Shown here piece by piece: positions 1 to 8,930 of a stretch of 48,495 nt of DNA. The notes below the pieces were generated by a model. It searched no databases and had not been told where the DNA came from. It saw only the letters and a program-made list of their open reading frames with translations. Made by a program: the position numbers and the translations under genes. Source of the DNA: an uncultured Saprospiraceae bacterium (GTDB lineage Bacteria; Bacteroidota; Bacteroidia; Chitinophagales; Saprospiraceae); NCBI GenBank assembly GCA_938003955.1, contig CALKXE010000095.1, positions 1 to 48,495 of the forward strand. The letters run 5' to 3'. The first letter of the stretch is position 1; each line of letters opens with the position of its first letter.

Positions 1-1016
1 CCATACCACTCACGAATCACTTCTTCTGACAGCTTTCCTTGAGGAGTATAATCTCTTTCTGGATATCCTTCATGGCCCATACCTGCAGGGAACCACTTCC
101 AAAGGAATCCACCTCCCCACCATTCTTCTTCCCAGAATGTCTCGAGTAGCATATGGTAGGAATTTGCTTGTGCTTGCTGGTTGATGTTTTGTTGTTTAAC
201 CACTTTTTCTAGTTCCCATGTTTGCCATGCACAGCCATCGATACTTAAGTACCCGTATTCTGTGAATATCATTGGCTTCCCGATCTTTCTAGAGAACTCG
301 CTTAGTTTATTTTTGATCGGCTTCCATTTTTTTGCTAGCGTTTTTTTGGAAGGTGTCTTATCATCTGTCAAAGGAAAATATGCACTTATTCCAATATAAT
401 CTAAGGCATCCCAAATCGGTACTTGTTCATACCCATCCCAATTGGAAGAGTAGATCAATTTGCCAGGATAGTAACATCTGATGTCTTCTATTAATTTTCT
501 CCAGAATTGAGGCCTTTGCTGGACGGCCAACTTATATTCAGTGCCGATACAAAACATATCCACCTCATTATCTGCAGCCATATTTGCATAAAAATGAATA
601 TACTCACTGTATCCTTTTTCCCAAGCCAACCAGTCCGTTTCATTGTCAAATTCTACTTCTCCGACCCAAGCACCATGTATATATACTTGTGGTTTGAGTA
701 ATACTTTGATATCATTTTTGTGCGCTAAAGATATACAAGCCTCGATGCCTTCTTGTTTTTCTCCCCACCATTGTCTATCAAGATTGTATCTGATTTTTGG
801 ATTGTCTGTACCACTACTAAAGCCATATGGTATTAAAGCTATCCATTCCGTATTGATAGCTTTTAATGCATCCATTTCTGCTTGACCAATCGGTGAGGGA
901 GGAGCCACGAGAGTGATTCCTTTCATCGGTAAGATTTGGGCAGACAGCTTTTGTGTTTGCGTAATTAAACCCAGAATCAATATTAATGTGATAGTACCTT
1001 GGAAGTATGATTTCAT
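1..1016 (-). CDS. Secreted glycoside hydrolase, GH113-like (partial, 3' end outside window)
   Basis: The minus-strand reading frame opens with ATG at 1016 and stays open to the window edge, giving 338 residues without a stop. It starts with a signal peptide (MKSYFQGTITLILILGLI, probable cleavage after LSAQ near residue 27). The rest looks like a TIM-barrel glycosidase of the GH113 / GTA-TIM-barrel type known from beta-mannanases. Two acidic positions fit the acid/base and nucleophile pair: Glu160 in FCIGTEYKL and Glu253 in PMIFTEYGY, followed by a Trp-rich C-terminal strand (EEEWWGGGFLWKWF). There is no lipobox, so secretion to the periplasm or exterior is more likely than lipoprotein anchoring. 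It lies downstream of paaH on the same strand, but a 242-bp gap with a repeat suggests separate transcription. Substrate cannot be read from sequence; the family call comes from motifs recognised by eye. Confidence 0.82.
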   Translation of the reverse strand, partial: MKSYFQGTITLILILGLITQTQKLSAQILPMKGITLVAPPSPIGQAEMDALKAINTEWIALIPYGFSSGTDNPKIRYNLDRQWWGEKQEGIEACISLAHKNDIKVLLKPQVYIHGAWVGEVEFDNETDWLAWEKGYSEYIHFYANMAADNEVDMFCIGTEYKLAVQQRPQFWRKLIEDIRCYYPGKLIYSSNWDGYEQVPIWDALDYIGISAYFPLTDDKTPSKKTLAKKWKPIKNKLSEFSRKIGKPMIFTEYGYLSIDGCAWQTWELEKVVKQQNINQQAQANSYHMLLETFWEEEWWGGGFLWKWFPAGMGHEGYPERDYTPQGKLSEEVIREWY

Positions 1017-1167
1017 CAAATTATTGCTTGTTTATGATTTATTATTTGTCATTCTAATACAATGAACGCCTTCAAATTGTTTTTTGATCTTTTTTTCTTT
1101 AAAAAAATAGAATTCTAAATAAGGTTAGTTTACTTAATTTAACCAGTTTTTGTTTTGTCAACAAAAC

Positions 1168-1205
1168 AAAGCGATTCTGCAATTCAAACAATTCTGCGAT
1201 TCGGC
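1168..1205. repeat. Dispersed repeat, copy 1 (about 38 bp)
   Basis: This stretch is nearly identical to 45529-45567, with roughly 34 of 38 positions shared and a one-base gap. Both copies contain the core TCAAACAATTCT flanked on each side by a GCGATTC-like arm. Here it sits 54 bp beyond the paaH stop codon on that gene's 3' side. The neighbouring bases 1211-1258 continue with degenerate CAAATC-type units, so the element may be longer and decayed. Confidence 0.6.
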
Positions 1206-1258
1206 GGCTCTGCCAATCCACAAATCAAATCTAACAAATCCGCATATCAAACAAATCA

Positions 1259-2398
1259 TCAAGCCCTATCCCTCAACCAAGGCGAAACCCTATAACGTTC
1301 CTCATGATATCTATTATATAATGCGTCCAATAGATTGACTATATATCCAAATCCAAGTTCTTCGCCCCATTCCAGTAATCCTTTAGGATAGTTCACACCT
1401 TTAGTCATAGCGGTTTCTACGGCCTCTTCATTACAGATGCCCATATAGACAGTGTCCGCAGCTTCATTGATCAACATAGCCAAAACTCTGTGCAGCACGA
1501 TAGTTCCTTTTTCTACATTCTTATCAGCTTCTGGTTTTGCCGCACCTTCACTATAATCATAGAATCCTCGACCCGTTTTTCTGCCTAAGTAGCCAGCATC
1601 GACTAGTGACTTCTGGGCAAAAGATGGTTTGTATCGACCATCATAATAGAACGCCTTCCATACAGATTCTGTCACTTTATAATTCACATCATGACCAATG
1701 TAATCTGTCAATGTAAATGGTCCCATTCGGAAACCACCCAATTCGGTCATCACCCAGTCAATAGTAGCCACGTCTGCTATACCTTCTTCATATATTTTGA
1801 TAGATTCACTATAGAAAGGTCTAGCTACTTTATTCACAATAAATCCAGGAGTATCTTTTGCAAGCACGGTGTATTTGCCCCAGTTGTCAACTATTTTTTG
1901 TGATTTTGATACGATGTCATGGTCAGACTGCACTGCCGGAATAATCTCAACTAGCTTCATCAATGGGGCAGGGTTGAAAAAGTGGATGCCTACCATTCTA
2001 GATGGATTGTCTAAAGAAGCTGCGATCTGAGTGACAGAAAGAGAAGAGGTATTGGTTGCTAATATGCAATCATCACTCACTATCTCTTCTATAGATTTGA
2101 AAACTTTCTTTTTGATATCCATGTTTTCAACAATGGCTTCTATGATAAGGTCCGCTTTTTCGAATGCTTGCATCGAGCTGCCGAAATAGATGCGTCCCAT
2201 GATCCCTTTTACTTCTATATCCGTCATCCGTCCTTTCTCTACCTGACGGTTTAGTATTTTTTGTAATTTTACCTGAGCGGATGATATTGCGTCCTCGTTA
2301 ATGTCTACGAGCTGTACTTCCCATCCATTTGTCGCCGCTACTTGTGCTATTCCTGAGCCCATAGCTCCTGCTCCTAATACTCCTAATACTGACATCAT
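1259..2398 (-). CDS. paaH: 3-hydroxyacyl-CoA dehydrogenase, PaaH-type
   Basis: NAD-dependent 3-hydroxyacyl-CoA dehydrogenase of 379 aa. The N-terminal Rossmann fold carries the dinucleotide motif GAGAMGSG (residues 9-16). The catalytic pair is visible as His139 in GIHFFNPAPLMKLVE and Glu151. A first C-terminal 3HCDH domain spans roughly residues 185-285 (FIVNKVARPF ... GRKTGRGFYDY), and a second, shorter one spans about 300-379 (LAMLINEAADTV ... GLLEWGEELG). Two C-terminal domains fit PaaH, which oxidises 3-hydroxyadipyl-CoA in phenylacetate degradation; this copy is shorter than the roughly 475-500 aa of proteobacterial PaaH. The divergent neighbour is paaZ, which supports the pathway call. 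Two ATGs are adjacent (2398 and 2395) and either could start the protein. A general 3-hydroxybutyryl-CoA dehydrogenase role is the alternative. Confidence 0.9.
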   Translation of the reverse strand: MMSVLGVLGAGAMGSGIAQVAATNGWEVQLVDINEDAISSAQVKLQKILNRQVEKGRMTDIEVKGIMGRIYFGSSMQAFEKADLIIEAIVENMDIKKKVFKSIEEIVSDDCILATNTSSLSVTQIAASLDNPSRMVGIHFFNPAPLMKLVEIIPAVQSDHDIVSKSQKIVDNWGKYTVLAKDTPGFIVNKVARPFYSESIKIYEEGIADVATIDWVMTELGGFRMGPFTLTDYIGHDVNYKVTESVWKAFYYDGRYKPSFAQKSLVDAGYLGRKTGRGFYDYSEGAAKPEADKNVEKGTIVLHRVLAMLINEAADTVYMGICNEEAVETAMTKGVNYPKGLLEWGEELGFGYIVNLLDALYNRYHEERYRVSPWLRDRA

Positions 2399-2419
2399 AA
2401 ATTATTTAGTTAAGATTAA

Positions 2420-2427
2420 CAAAAGTA
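2420..2427 (-). promoter_or_regulatory. Candidate -7 box for paaH
   Basis: Read on the minus strand this is TACTTTTG, a perfect match to the Bacteroidota -7 consensus TAnnTTTG, 22 bp before the paaH start. At the expected -33 position the minus strand has ATG rather than TTG, so only the -7 element is convincing. Confidence 0.45.
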
Positions 2428-2480
2428 ATAGGATGTATCGAATATTACATCTGATTTAATTATTTACTCAATTATTCATT

Positions 2481-2509
2481 CGGGCATTGCAGCAATCCTA
2501 CTATCTTCG
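2481..2509 (+). promoter_or_regulatory. Candidate promoter for paaZ
   Basis: TATCTTCG at 2502-2509 differs from TAnnTTTG at one position and lies 27 bp before the paaZ ATG. The -33 region near 2479-2481 reads TTC instead of TTG. It is the only reasonable -7-like element in the divergent paaH-paaZ spacer in this direction. Confidence 0.4.
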
Positions 2510-2536
2510 CAGGACCTAATCAAAACAACAATCAAT

Positions 2537-4585
2537 ATGAAGTTACAAAACTACGCACTAGGCAACTGGATAACTGGAGAAGGAGAAGGACAAGCATTAA
2601 TAGATGGAGCAAATGGCGAAATCATAGGATATGCAACGAGTAAAGGCCTAGATTGGGCGGATATGCTAGAGTATGGTCGTAAGACTGGTGGTCACACGCT
2701 TCGAAAGATGACTTTCCAGCAGAGAGGAAGGATGATCAAGTCCCTGGCGCTGTATCTTCATGAAAAGAGAAAGAGTTATTATCCGATCAGTTATATGACG
2801 GGAGCGACCAAGTCCGATAGTTGGGTAGATATCGAAGGTGGTATTGGTAATCTATTTGCCAATGCGAGTTTAAGAAAGAAATTTCCCGATCAACCATATT
2901 ACGTAGATGGCGAGATGGCGCCACTATCAAAAGGTGGTCAGTTCATCGGTCAGCATATCATGGTTCCAAAAGAAGGAGTAGCGGTTCATATCAATGCATT
3001 CAATTTTCCGATATGGGGAATGTTAGAAAAATGTGCTGTGAATTGGTTGGCAGGAATGCCGGCGATTGTGAAGCCCGCAACATTGACTTCATTCCTTACA
3101 GAGGCTATGGTGAGAGATATCATTGCGTCTGGAATTTTACCTGAAGGAGCATTACAGTTGATAAGTGGAAGTGCACGAGGAATTCTAGATCATGTAACGA
3201 GTCAGGATGTAGTAACATTTACAGGTTCCGCAACTACGGGAAGAATGCTCAAAGCAACACCTCAGATCATCAATGAATCCGTACCGTTCAATATGGAAGC
3301 TGATTCGCTGAACTGTATCATCTTAGGTCAAGATGCTGTGCCAGGGACGGATGAGTTTGATCTATTTCTCAAAGAAGTAAGAAGAGAGATGACAACTAAG
3401 TGTGGTCAGAAATGTACTGCGATCAGAAGAATCATGGTGCCAGAAAACCTCATGGAAGATGTGCAGATACAACTCGGTAAAGCACTTGCCAAAACTACAA
3501 TCGGTGACCCAAGAGTAGAAGGTGTAAGAATGGGGTCCCTAGCTGGTCCTGAACAAGTAAAAGAAGTAAGAGAAAGAATAGAGCAACTACTAGAGACTTC
3601 ACAGATTGTATATGGAGATCTAGACGAAGTAATGCTTGTAGAAGGTACAAATAAAGCAGGATCTTATATGAATCCGATATTAATGAGACAAGACAAGCCA
3701 TTCGAAAATACGGATGTGCATGATATTGAAGCATTTGGCCCTGCGAGTACGATAATGCCTTATAATAATCTAGATGAAGCTATAGAATTGGCTAAAATGG
3801 GTAAAGGTTCGTTGGTGTGTTCTATTGCAACGAATGATGATAAGACTGCCAGGGAATTTGTACTCGGTGCGGCAAGTCATCACGGTAGAATATTAGTGCT
3901 CAATCGAGAATCTGCTCCAGAAAGTACTGGTCATGGTTCGCCAATGCCGATGTTAGTACATGGAGGCCCAGGAAGAGCTGGAGGAGGAGAAGAGATGGGT
4001 GGTATGAGAGGAGTAAAGCACTATATGCAGAGATGTGCAGTGCAAGGAAGTCCAACGACGCTGACCGAAGTAACTGGTCAATACCAATACGGGGCTAAGT
4101 ATAAAGACGGCGGAGCACATCCATTTTCCAAGCACTTCGAGGATATAGAAGTAGGAGAGACGATCATCACAGCTAAGCGTACGGTTACCGAAGCCGATAT
4201 TGTCAATTTTGCCAATGTGAGTTGGGATCATTTCTATGCACACACAGATATCACAGCGCTAGAAGGGACGATATTCGAAGAGAGAGTAGCGCACGGTTAT
4301 TTCATATTGAGTGCCGCTGCCGGATTGTTTGTCCATGCCGCGAAAGGTCCTGTTTTATTGAATTATGGACTAGATGAATGTAGATTCACGAAGCCAGTAT
4401 ATGCGGGTATGACGATCGGTGTGAGATTCACAGCAAAAGAGAAAATCGCTCAAGAAAAACGGGAAGAGGATGATATCCCAAAAGGTATCGTAAAGTTCTT
4501 AGTAGATGTATATGATGAGACTGGTGAAACAGTGGCGATAGCTACTATTTTGACTATGGTAAAGAGAAGATTACCTCTTGACTAG
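2537..4585 (+). CDS. paaZ: Bifunctional PaaZ: oxepin-CoA hydrolase / semialdehyde dehydrogenase
   Basis: A 682-aa fusion of an aldehyde dehydrogenase (about residues 1-520) and a C-terminal MaoC-type hydratase (about 545-675). This is the defining PaaZ architecture. The ALDH active site is clear: Glu254 in FNMEADSLN and Cys293 in CGQKCTAIRR, close to the positions known for the E. coli enzyme. The hot-dog domain starts near HFEDIEVGET and contains DIVNFANVSWDHFYAHTD and VAHGYFILS. In the family this enzyme opens the oxepin-CoA ring and oxidises the resulting semialdehyde in aerobic phenylacetate degradation. It is divergent from paaH (138-bp spacer) and ends in a strong terminator, so it is a single-gene unit here. 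The ring-epoxidase genes paaABCDE are not in the window. Confidence 0.96.
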   Translation: MKLQNYALGNWITGEGEGQALIDGANGEIIGYATSKGLDWADMLEYGRKTGGHTLRKMTFQQRGRMIKSLALYLHEKRKSYYPISYMTGATKSDSWVDIEGGIGNLFANASLRKKFPDQPYYVDGEMAPLSKGGQFIGQHIMVPKEGVAVHINAFNFPIWGMLEKCAVNWLAGMPAIVKPATLTSFLTEAMVRDIIASGILPEGALQLISGSARGILDHVTSQDVVTFTGSATTGRMLKATPQIINESVPFNMEADSLNCIILGQDAVPGTDEFDLFLKEVRREMTTKCGQKCTAIRRIMVPENLMEDVQIQLGKALAKTTIGDPRVEGVRMGSLAGPEQVKEVRERIEQLLETSQIVYGDLDEVMLVEGTNKAGSYMNPILMRQDKPFENTDVHDIEAFGPASTIMPYNNLDEAIELAKMGKGSLVCSIATNDDKTAREFVLGAASHHGRILVLNRESAPESTGHGSPMPMLVHGGPGRAGGGEEMGGMRGVKHYMQRCAVQGSPTTLTEVTGQYQYGAKYKDGGAHPFSKHFEDIEVGETIITAKRTVTEADIVNFANVSWDHFYAHTDITALEGTIFEERVAHGYFILSAAAGLFVHAAKGPVLLNYGLDECRFTKPVYAGMTIGVRFTAKEKIAQEKREEDDIPKGIVKFLVDVYDETGETVAIATILTMVKRRLPLD

Positions 4586-4614
4586 AATTAACAAAATAGA
4601 GCAATAATAAATTT

Positions 4615-4660
4615 ACAGGCTTTTTGATCTAGTATTAGATTGAAAAGCCTGTTTTTTTTT
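4615..4660 (+). terminator. Rho-independent terminator after paaZ
   Basis: A long hairpin pairs ACAGGCTTTT (4615-4624) with GAAAAGCCTGT (4642-4651) and has an inner stem ATCTA/TAGAT. It runs directly into nine or more T residues, 30 bp after the paaZ stop. Confidence 0.92.
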
Positions 4661-4699
4661 GAAGAGAAATAAGACATATAACCATTAATGTAAATTACA

Positions 4700-5155
4700 A
4701 TGAAATATACGATCGAACATCCCGAAAGAAATGAAATGGATCAAGTTGTCTCTCTTTGTGCTGCGCACGCCGAATTCGAAAAATGTGAATACAGTCGCAA
4801 AGGTAAAATAGAGCGCCTGTCGAAAGATATGTTTGCTATTGTTCCAAAACTACATTGTCGAGTCGCTGTAGTTGATAGTGTGTATATAGGATATATCATA
4901 TGGATGAGGCAATATTCTACGTGGGATGCCAAAGAATATCTATATATGGATTGTTTGTTTTTGGATGATAAATATCGTAATAATGGGATAGGGGCTGTCT
5001 TGATTAATGAAATGAAGCAATATGGTAATGAACAAGGAATTGATCTTATACAATGGCAAACACCGGTATTTAATGAACGAGCAATAAAATTTTATAAAAG
5101 AATTGGAGCAAGTACTTTATCAAAAGAGCGGTTTTTTCTCGAGACGAATCCTTGA
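4700..5155 (+). CDS. GNAT family N-acetyltransferase
   Basis: A 151-aa protein that fills a single GNAT fold. Motif A, which binds the acetyl-CoA pyrophosphate, is visible as YRNNGIGAVL near residues 97-106, preceded by the strand YLYMDCLFLDD. Motif B is WQTPVFNERAIKFYKRIGA near the C-terminus. The pattern resembles diamine or thialysine acetyltransferases (SSAT-like), but the substrate cannot be assigned. It lies between the paaZ terminator and a TonB-dependent receptor and is probably a small independent unit. Confidence 0.88.
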   Translation: MKYTIEHPERNEMDQVVSLCAAHAEFEKCEYSRKGKIERLSKDMFAIVPKLHCRVAVVDSVYIGYIIWMRQYSTWDAKEYLYMDCLFLDDKYRNNGIGAVLINEMKQYGNEQGIDLIQWQTPVFNERAIKFYKRIGASTLSKERFFLETNP

Positions 5156-5188
5156 AATTAAGATATCTTTTAGCGAACAATTTATGTG

Positions 5189-5208
5189 TTAAACTCTTTT
5201 GAGTTAAG
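5189..5208. other. Small inverted repeat before the TonB-dependent receptor gene
   Basis: AACTC-TTTT-GAGTT forms a perfect 5-bp inverted repeat with TTAA on both flanks, 33 bp before the start of the receptor gene. It could be an operator or a small hairpin. No clear TAnnTTTG box accompanies it. Confidence 0.3.
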
Positions 5209-5240
5209 AATACTAAAAGAAAATAGACTTTAAACTAATT

Positions 5241-7742
5241 ATGAAATATATCTATACATTTTTGACTTGCATTATCTTAGTCAATTTTTCATGGTCACAA
5301 AGACCAAATCGTGGGCAAGGAAAACCGTCAATGACAATTATCAAAGGAAAAGTAGTCGATCAATCGTCGGATTCCGCCTTAGAATTTGCGACGATTTCAA
5401 TTTTTGCTAAAAAAGATTCTTCACTTCTTACTGGTGGGATCACAGAAGCAGATGGTACGTTTTCATTTAGTTTGAAGCCAGCGGGGCCTATGTATGCCGA
5501 GGTGGAGTTTATCGGTTATGAATCACTTACTGTTGATAATATTGTTCCCGAAAAAGGAAAGCCTGTTATTGATATGGGGGTTGTTGTAATGTCAGTCGGA
5601 GGTATTAACCTTGATGAAATAGTAGTGCGTGCGGAAAAAAGTGATATGCAGTTTTCATTAGATAAAAGAATCTTCAATGTAGGAAAGGATCTAGCGTCTA
5701 GAGGTGGGAATGCATCAGATGTCTTAGATAATATACCCTCTGTTACTGTGGGCGTAGAAGGTGAAGTAAGTCTTAGAGGTAGTGAAAATGTAAGGATCTT
5801 GATCAATGGTCGTCCATCTGGTCTTATCGGTCTCAACGGAACAGATGGTCTTAGAACAATCAATGCCAGTATGATAGAAAGGGTAGAGGTGATAACTAAT
5901 CCGTCTTCAAAATTCGAAGCGGAAGGTATGGCAGGTATTATCAATATTATATTGAAAAAAGACAGAGCAAAGGGATTCAATGGTTCATTTGAATTGACAG
6001 GCGGAGCGCCTTTGCAGTATGGTGCCGGAGCTAATCTAAATTATAGACAAGATAAGTTTAACTTTTTTCTCAATTATAGCTACCGAAAAAGAACAGGAGA
6101 TTCGAATGGGTTTAGGTATCAAGAATTTTATTTAGAAGATACGACGAAAGTGTCTCTACAGAAACAAGTAAGAGAAAGGTCAGGAGAAGATCACAGTTTT
6201 AGATTTGGAAGTGATTACTTATTAAGTGATAATGAAGTTTTGACAGCGGCATTCTTATATAGGTATGGAGAAGATAATAACAATAATTATGTTGAATATA
6301 GAGATGCGGACTTTCCTGCTGGAGCTCTATCGACTAGACCTACTGATGAGTTTTTTGACCGCTATATTTTACGAACAGATACAGAAAATGAATTAGAGCC
6401 GACTTTAGAGTATAGTCTTCGATACGATAAGAAGTTTAAGGATGAAGGGCATAAGTTGACTGGAGATATTAGTTTTCAGAGTAATGATGAAGAGGAATCT
6501 TCTTTGTTCAATGAGTCACTTTTTGAAGGCAATCTGTTAGTAAATGATGACTTACTTCAGCAAAGGTCTGCCAATAAAGAAGGTCAGAAACAATGGAGAT
6601 TGCAGTTGGATTATAGCAAGCCGTTTGATAATGGGTACAAAACGGAAATGGGTGCCTTGGGTACATTTAGAGAGATAACTAACAATTATTTAGTAGAAAC
6701 ATTTGCTACAACGATAGAGTCTCCGGATGATAGAATCTGGGTAACGGAGGAAGGATTGTCCAATGATTTCATATACGGAGAAGATGTACTTGGTGGTTAT
6801 TTTAACATCGGTAAAGACTTTGAGAAAATTTCATTCCAGATAGGTACTAGAGCGGAATATTCGCATATCAAGACTGAACTGCTTCAGACAAACGAATTAA
6901 ATGATAGAGATTATCTTAATTTCTTTCCTAGTGGTTTTCTATCGTACAAAATGGAAGGAGAAAATTCTTTTCAAGCTAGTTATAGTAGGAGAATCAGGCG
7001 ACCAAGATTTTGGGATTTGAATCCGTTTTTTACCTTCACTGATAGGAGGAATTTCTTTAGCGGAAACCCAGATTTAAATCCTGAGTTTACTGATAGTTAC
7101 GAGATAGGACATTTAAAATATTGGGAGTCAGGAAATATTGGATCATCCATCTACTATAGACGAACTACTGATAATATCCAAAGAGTACAGACTCAAAATG
7201 TAGCTGACCAAACAACGATCCGTAGGCCAGAAAATGTAGGCACAGGAGAAAATATGGGGTTTGAATTTCTATTTGCATATACCGGTATCAAGTGGTTAAG
7301 ACTTGATGGAAGTGTAAACGGGTTTAGGTTTATTACTAAAGGAACATCGGAAAGTGGGCAGAGTTTTAATGTAGACAACTTCGCATGGACCTCGAGACTG
7401 AATTCAAGAATTTCTTTTTGGAAGAATGCCGATTTACAACTTAGGTTGAATTATCGAGCACCGAGAGAGACGCTGCAAGGGAATAGGAAATCAATTACTT
7501 CATTGAATATTGCTTTTTCAAAGGATTTTACTCCTGATTTGACATTTACATTGTCTGTCCAGGATGCGTTCAATAATCGTAAGCGAAGAGGTGAGTTTTT
7601 TGCAGATAACTTCTATGAAGAGAGTGAATTCCAGTGGAGACCAAGAACTCTTACAGCAACAGTTAATTATAGGATTAATAAGAAGAAAGAAAGACCTAAG
7701 AGAGGTGGATACCAAGGAGGAGAAGGTGGAGGTAATTTTTAA
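5241..7742 (+). CDS. TonB-dependent receptor, OMP_b-brl_3 family
   Basis: An 833-aa outer-membrane receptor. A signal peptide (MKYIYTFLTCIILVNFSWSQ) is followed by a CarboxypepD_reg-like domain (IKGKVVDQSSDSALEFATIS, about residues 34-120). Next come a plug domain (about 130-235, with IPSVTVGVEGEVSLRGSENV and RVEVITNPSSKFEAEG) and a large beta-barrel containing the RRIRRPRFWDLNPF and SGNPDLNPE signatures of the PF14905-type barrel. Both ends of the mature protein are unusual: it begins QRPNRGQGKPS and ends in a Gly/Arg-rich tail (about residues 815-833, RPKRGGYQGGEGGG). There is no SusD partner and no adjacent regulator, so the ligand is unknown. The stop lies 11 bp from the stop of the convergent glycosyltransferase gene, with no terminator between them. 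Confidence 0.93.
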   Translation: MKYIYTFLTCIILVNFSWSQRPNRGQGKPSMTIIKGKVVDQSSDSALEFATISIFAKKDSSLLTGGITEADGTFSFSLKPAGPMYAEVEFIGYESLTVDNIVPEKGKPVIDMGVVVMSVGGINLDEIVVRAEKSDMQFSLDKRIFNVGKDLASRGGNASDVLDNIPSVTVGVEGEVSLRGSENVRILINGRPSGLIGLNGTDGLRTINASMIERVEVITNPSSKFEAEGMAGIINIILKKDRAKGFNGSFELTGGAPLQYGAGANLNYRQDKFNFFLNYSYRKRTGDSNGFRYQEFYLEDTTKVSLQKQVRERSGEDHSFRFGSDYLLSDNEVLTAAFLYRYGEDNNNNYVEYRDADFPAGALSTRPTDEFFDRYILRTDTENELEPTLEYSLRYDKKFKDEGHKLTGDISFQSNDEEESSLFNESLFEGNLLVNDDLLQQRSANKEGQKQWRLQLDYSKPFDNGYKTEMGALGTFREITNNYLVETFATTIESPDDRIWVTEEGLSNDFIYGEDVLGGYFNIGKDFEKISFQIGTRAEYSHIKTELLQTNELNDRDYLNFFPSGFLSYKMEGENSFQASYSRRIRRPRFWDLNPFFTFTDRRNFFSGNPDLNPEFTDSYEIGHLKYWESGNIGSSIYYRRTTDNIQRVQTQNVADQTTIRRPENVGTGENMGFEFLFAYTGIKWLRLDGSVNGFRFITKGTSESGQSFNVDNFAWTSRLNSRISFWKNADLQLRLNYRAPRETLQGNRKSITSLNIAFSKDFTPDLTFTLSVQDAFNNRKRRGEFFADNFYEESEFQWRPRTLTATVNYRINKKKERPKRGGYQGGEGGGNF

Positions 7743-7753
7743 AAACGTATTAT

Positions 7754-8881
7754 CTATTTTAAATTCCTTCCTTTCCACTTGTAAGAAGAGGGGAACAGTG
7801 CCCACCAGCCAGCTGATAAGATGTATCCAGCAAACAAGGCTGAAGCTGGAAGGAACGATTTTAGCGCATCTTTGGATATGAAATATTCTTGAAGCTTAGC
7901 TAGATACATGTAATCAATGGACAGCTTTATAAAAGTGCCAAATAGAAAACCGAAAAAACTAAACCCCTCGCCGAAAAAAGACATGCACAAATTGGTTAGT
8001 AATAGTAATGTGAAGAAGAATACATAACCTTGGATTTTCATTATTCTTTTATCACTGTATGATTTGGTTTTGGTTGCCCATCTTTTTCTTTGGTTGATCA
8101 AATTTGCTATGCCAGTTTCGGGTTGTGTGTAAACTATAGCATCTTTAGATTTTAAATATCGAACTGAAGACGGGTCTAGTTTAGCCGCGGATTGTATCAT
8201 ATGCATGTCATCGCCGGATGCACTTTGTTCACTCCCTTCAAATCCATTTAACTCTACAAAAAGGGACTTCTCATAAGCCAAGTTGGCACCATTGGCCATG
8301 AAGTAGGATTTTTTCTTGATGCCATTTGCGGTAACAGCCATATTATTTATTCCGTCTATATATTGAAACCGTTGGATGACTGATTTGTCTATGTCGTATT
8401 GTATTGGAGCGGCAATGAGTCGAGCGTTACTATATTCATAGAAACTTGATATGGATTTAAGCCATTGATTATTTACCCAGCAATCTGCATCCGTTGTAAT
8501 TATTAAGTCTCCTTTGGATAAATTGATGCCTAAAGCTAAAGCTCCTTTTTTACCAATGTTTTTATCTGAATAGATGATATTAATGCTATCACTTAATATC
8601 GATCGGGCTTGGGCTGATGTGTCATCTGTACTTGCATCATCGATAACTATTATTTCTAATAAGTCAGTGGGGTAGCCACATTTTAAAATGGATTCAATAC
8701 AAGTTTTAATATTTTCTCCCTCGTTTCGAGCCGCTATTATTATACTTATTGAGGTATTGGGGCGGTGTTTCCTGGGTATGTTCCACTCAGGTGTGTTTTC
8801 CCAGCCTGTAAGTATTCTGGAAATCATCATTACATATCCAAAAGCAACACAGACTGTAAATATAAATAGACCTATCTCCAA
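7754..8881 (-). CDS. Membrane-anchored family 2 glycosyltransferase
   Basis: A 375-aa GT2 enzyme with the GT-A fold. The nucleotide-binding start is SISIIIAARNEGENI (residues 44-58) with VIDDASTDDTS. The metal-binding DxD is TTDADCW (Asp131, Asp133). The acceptor-site motif is SGDDMHM (223-228), and the Q(x)xRW-type motif is QRKRW (264-268). There is one N-terminal transmembrane helix and at least two C-terminal ones (about residues 284-320 and 342-362), as in processive or polymer-type GT2 enzymes. The frame runs from a TTG at 8881; the nearest in-frame ATGs are inside the first helix (residues 18-19), so the TTG start is more plausible although unusual. It follows the small membrane protein gene with a 49-bp gap, probably as one operon. 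Sugar and product are unknown. Confidence 0.88.
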   Translation of the reverse strand: MEIGLFIFTVCVAFGYVMMISRILTGWENTPEWNIPRKHRPNTSISIIIAARNEGENIKTCIESILKCGYPTDLLEIIVIDDASTDDTSAQARSILSDSINIIYSDKNIGKKGALALGINLSKGDLIITTDADCWVNNQWLKSISSFYEYSNARLIAAPIQYDIDKSVIQRFQYIDGINNMAVTANGIKKKSYFMANGANLAYEKSLFVELNGFEGSEQSASGDDMHMIQSAAKLDPSSVRYLKSKDAIVYTQPETGIANLINQRKRWATKTKSYSDKRIMKIQGYVFFFTLLLLTNLCMSFFGEGFSFFGFLFGTFIKLSIDYMYLAKLQEYFISKDALKSFLPASALFAGYILSAGWWALFPSSYKWKGRNLK

Positions 8882-8930
8882 GATGATGTATAATTCGGTG
8901 AGTTAGTGAATTGTTGATTAGGGGAGGGGG

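Noticed and set aside
5516-5980. Long open frame on the minus strand within the TonB-dependent receptor gene
   Set aside because: It lies wholly inside a well-supported receptor gene, shows no family motif and has the composition expected of an antisense frame.
7564-7881. Plus-strand frame across the end of the first receptor gene
   Set aside because: It is the +1 frame of the receptor tail running into the antisense of the glycosyltransferase gene; no domain is visible.
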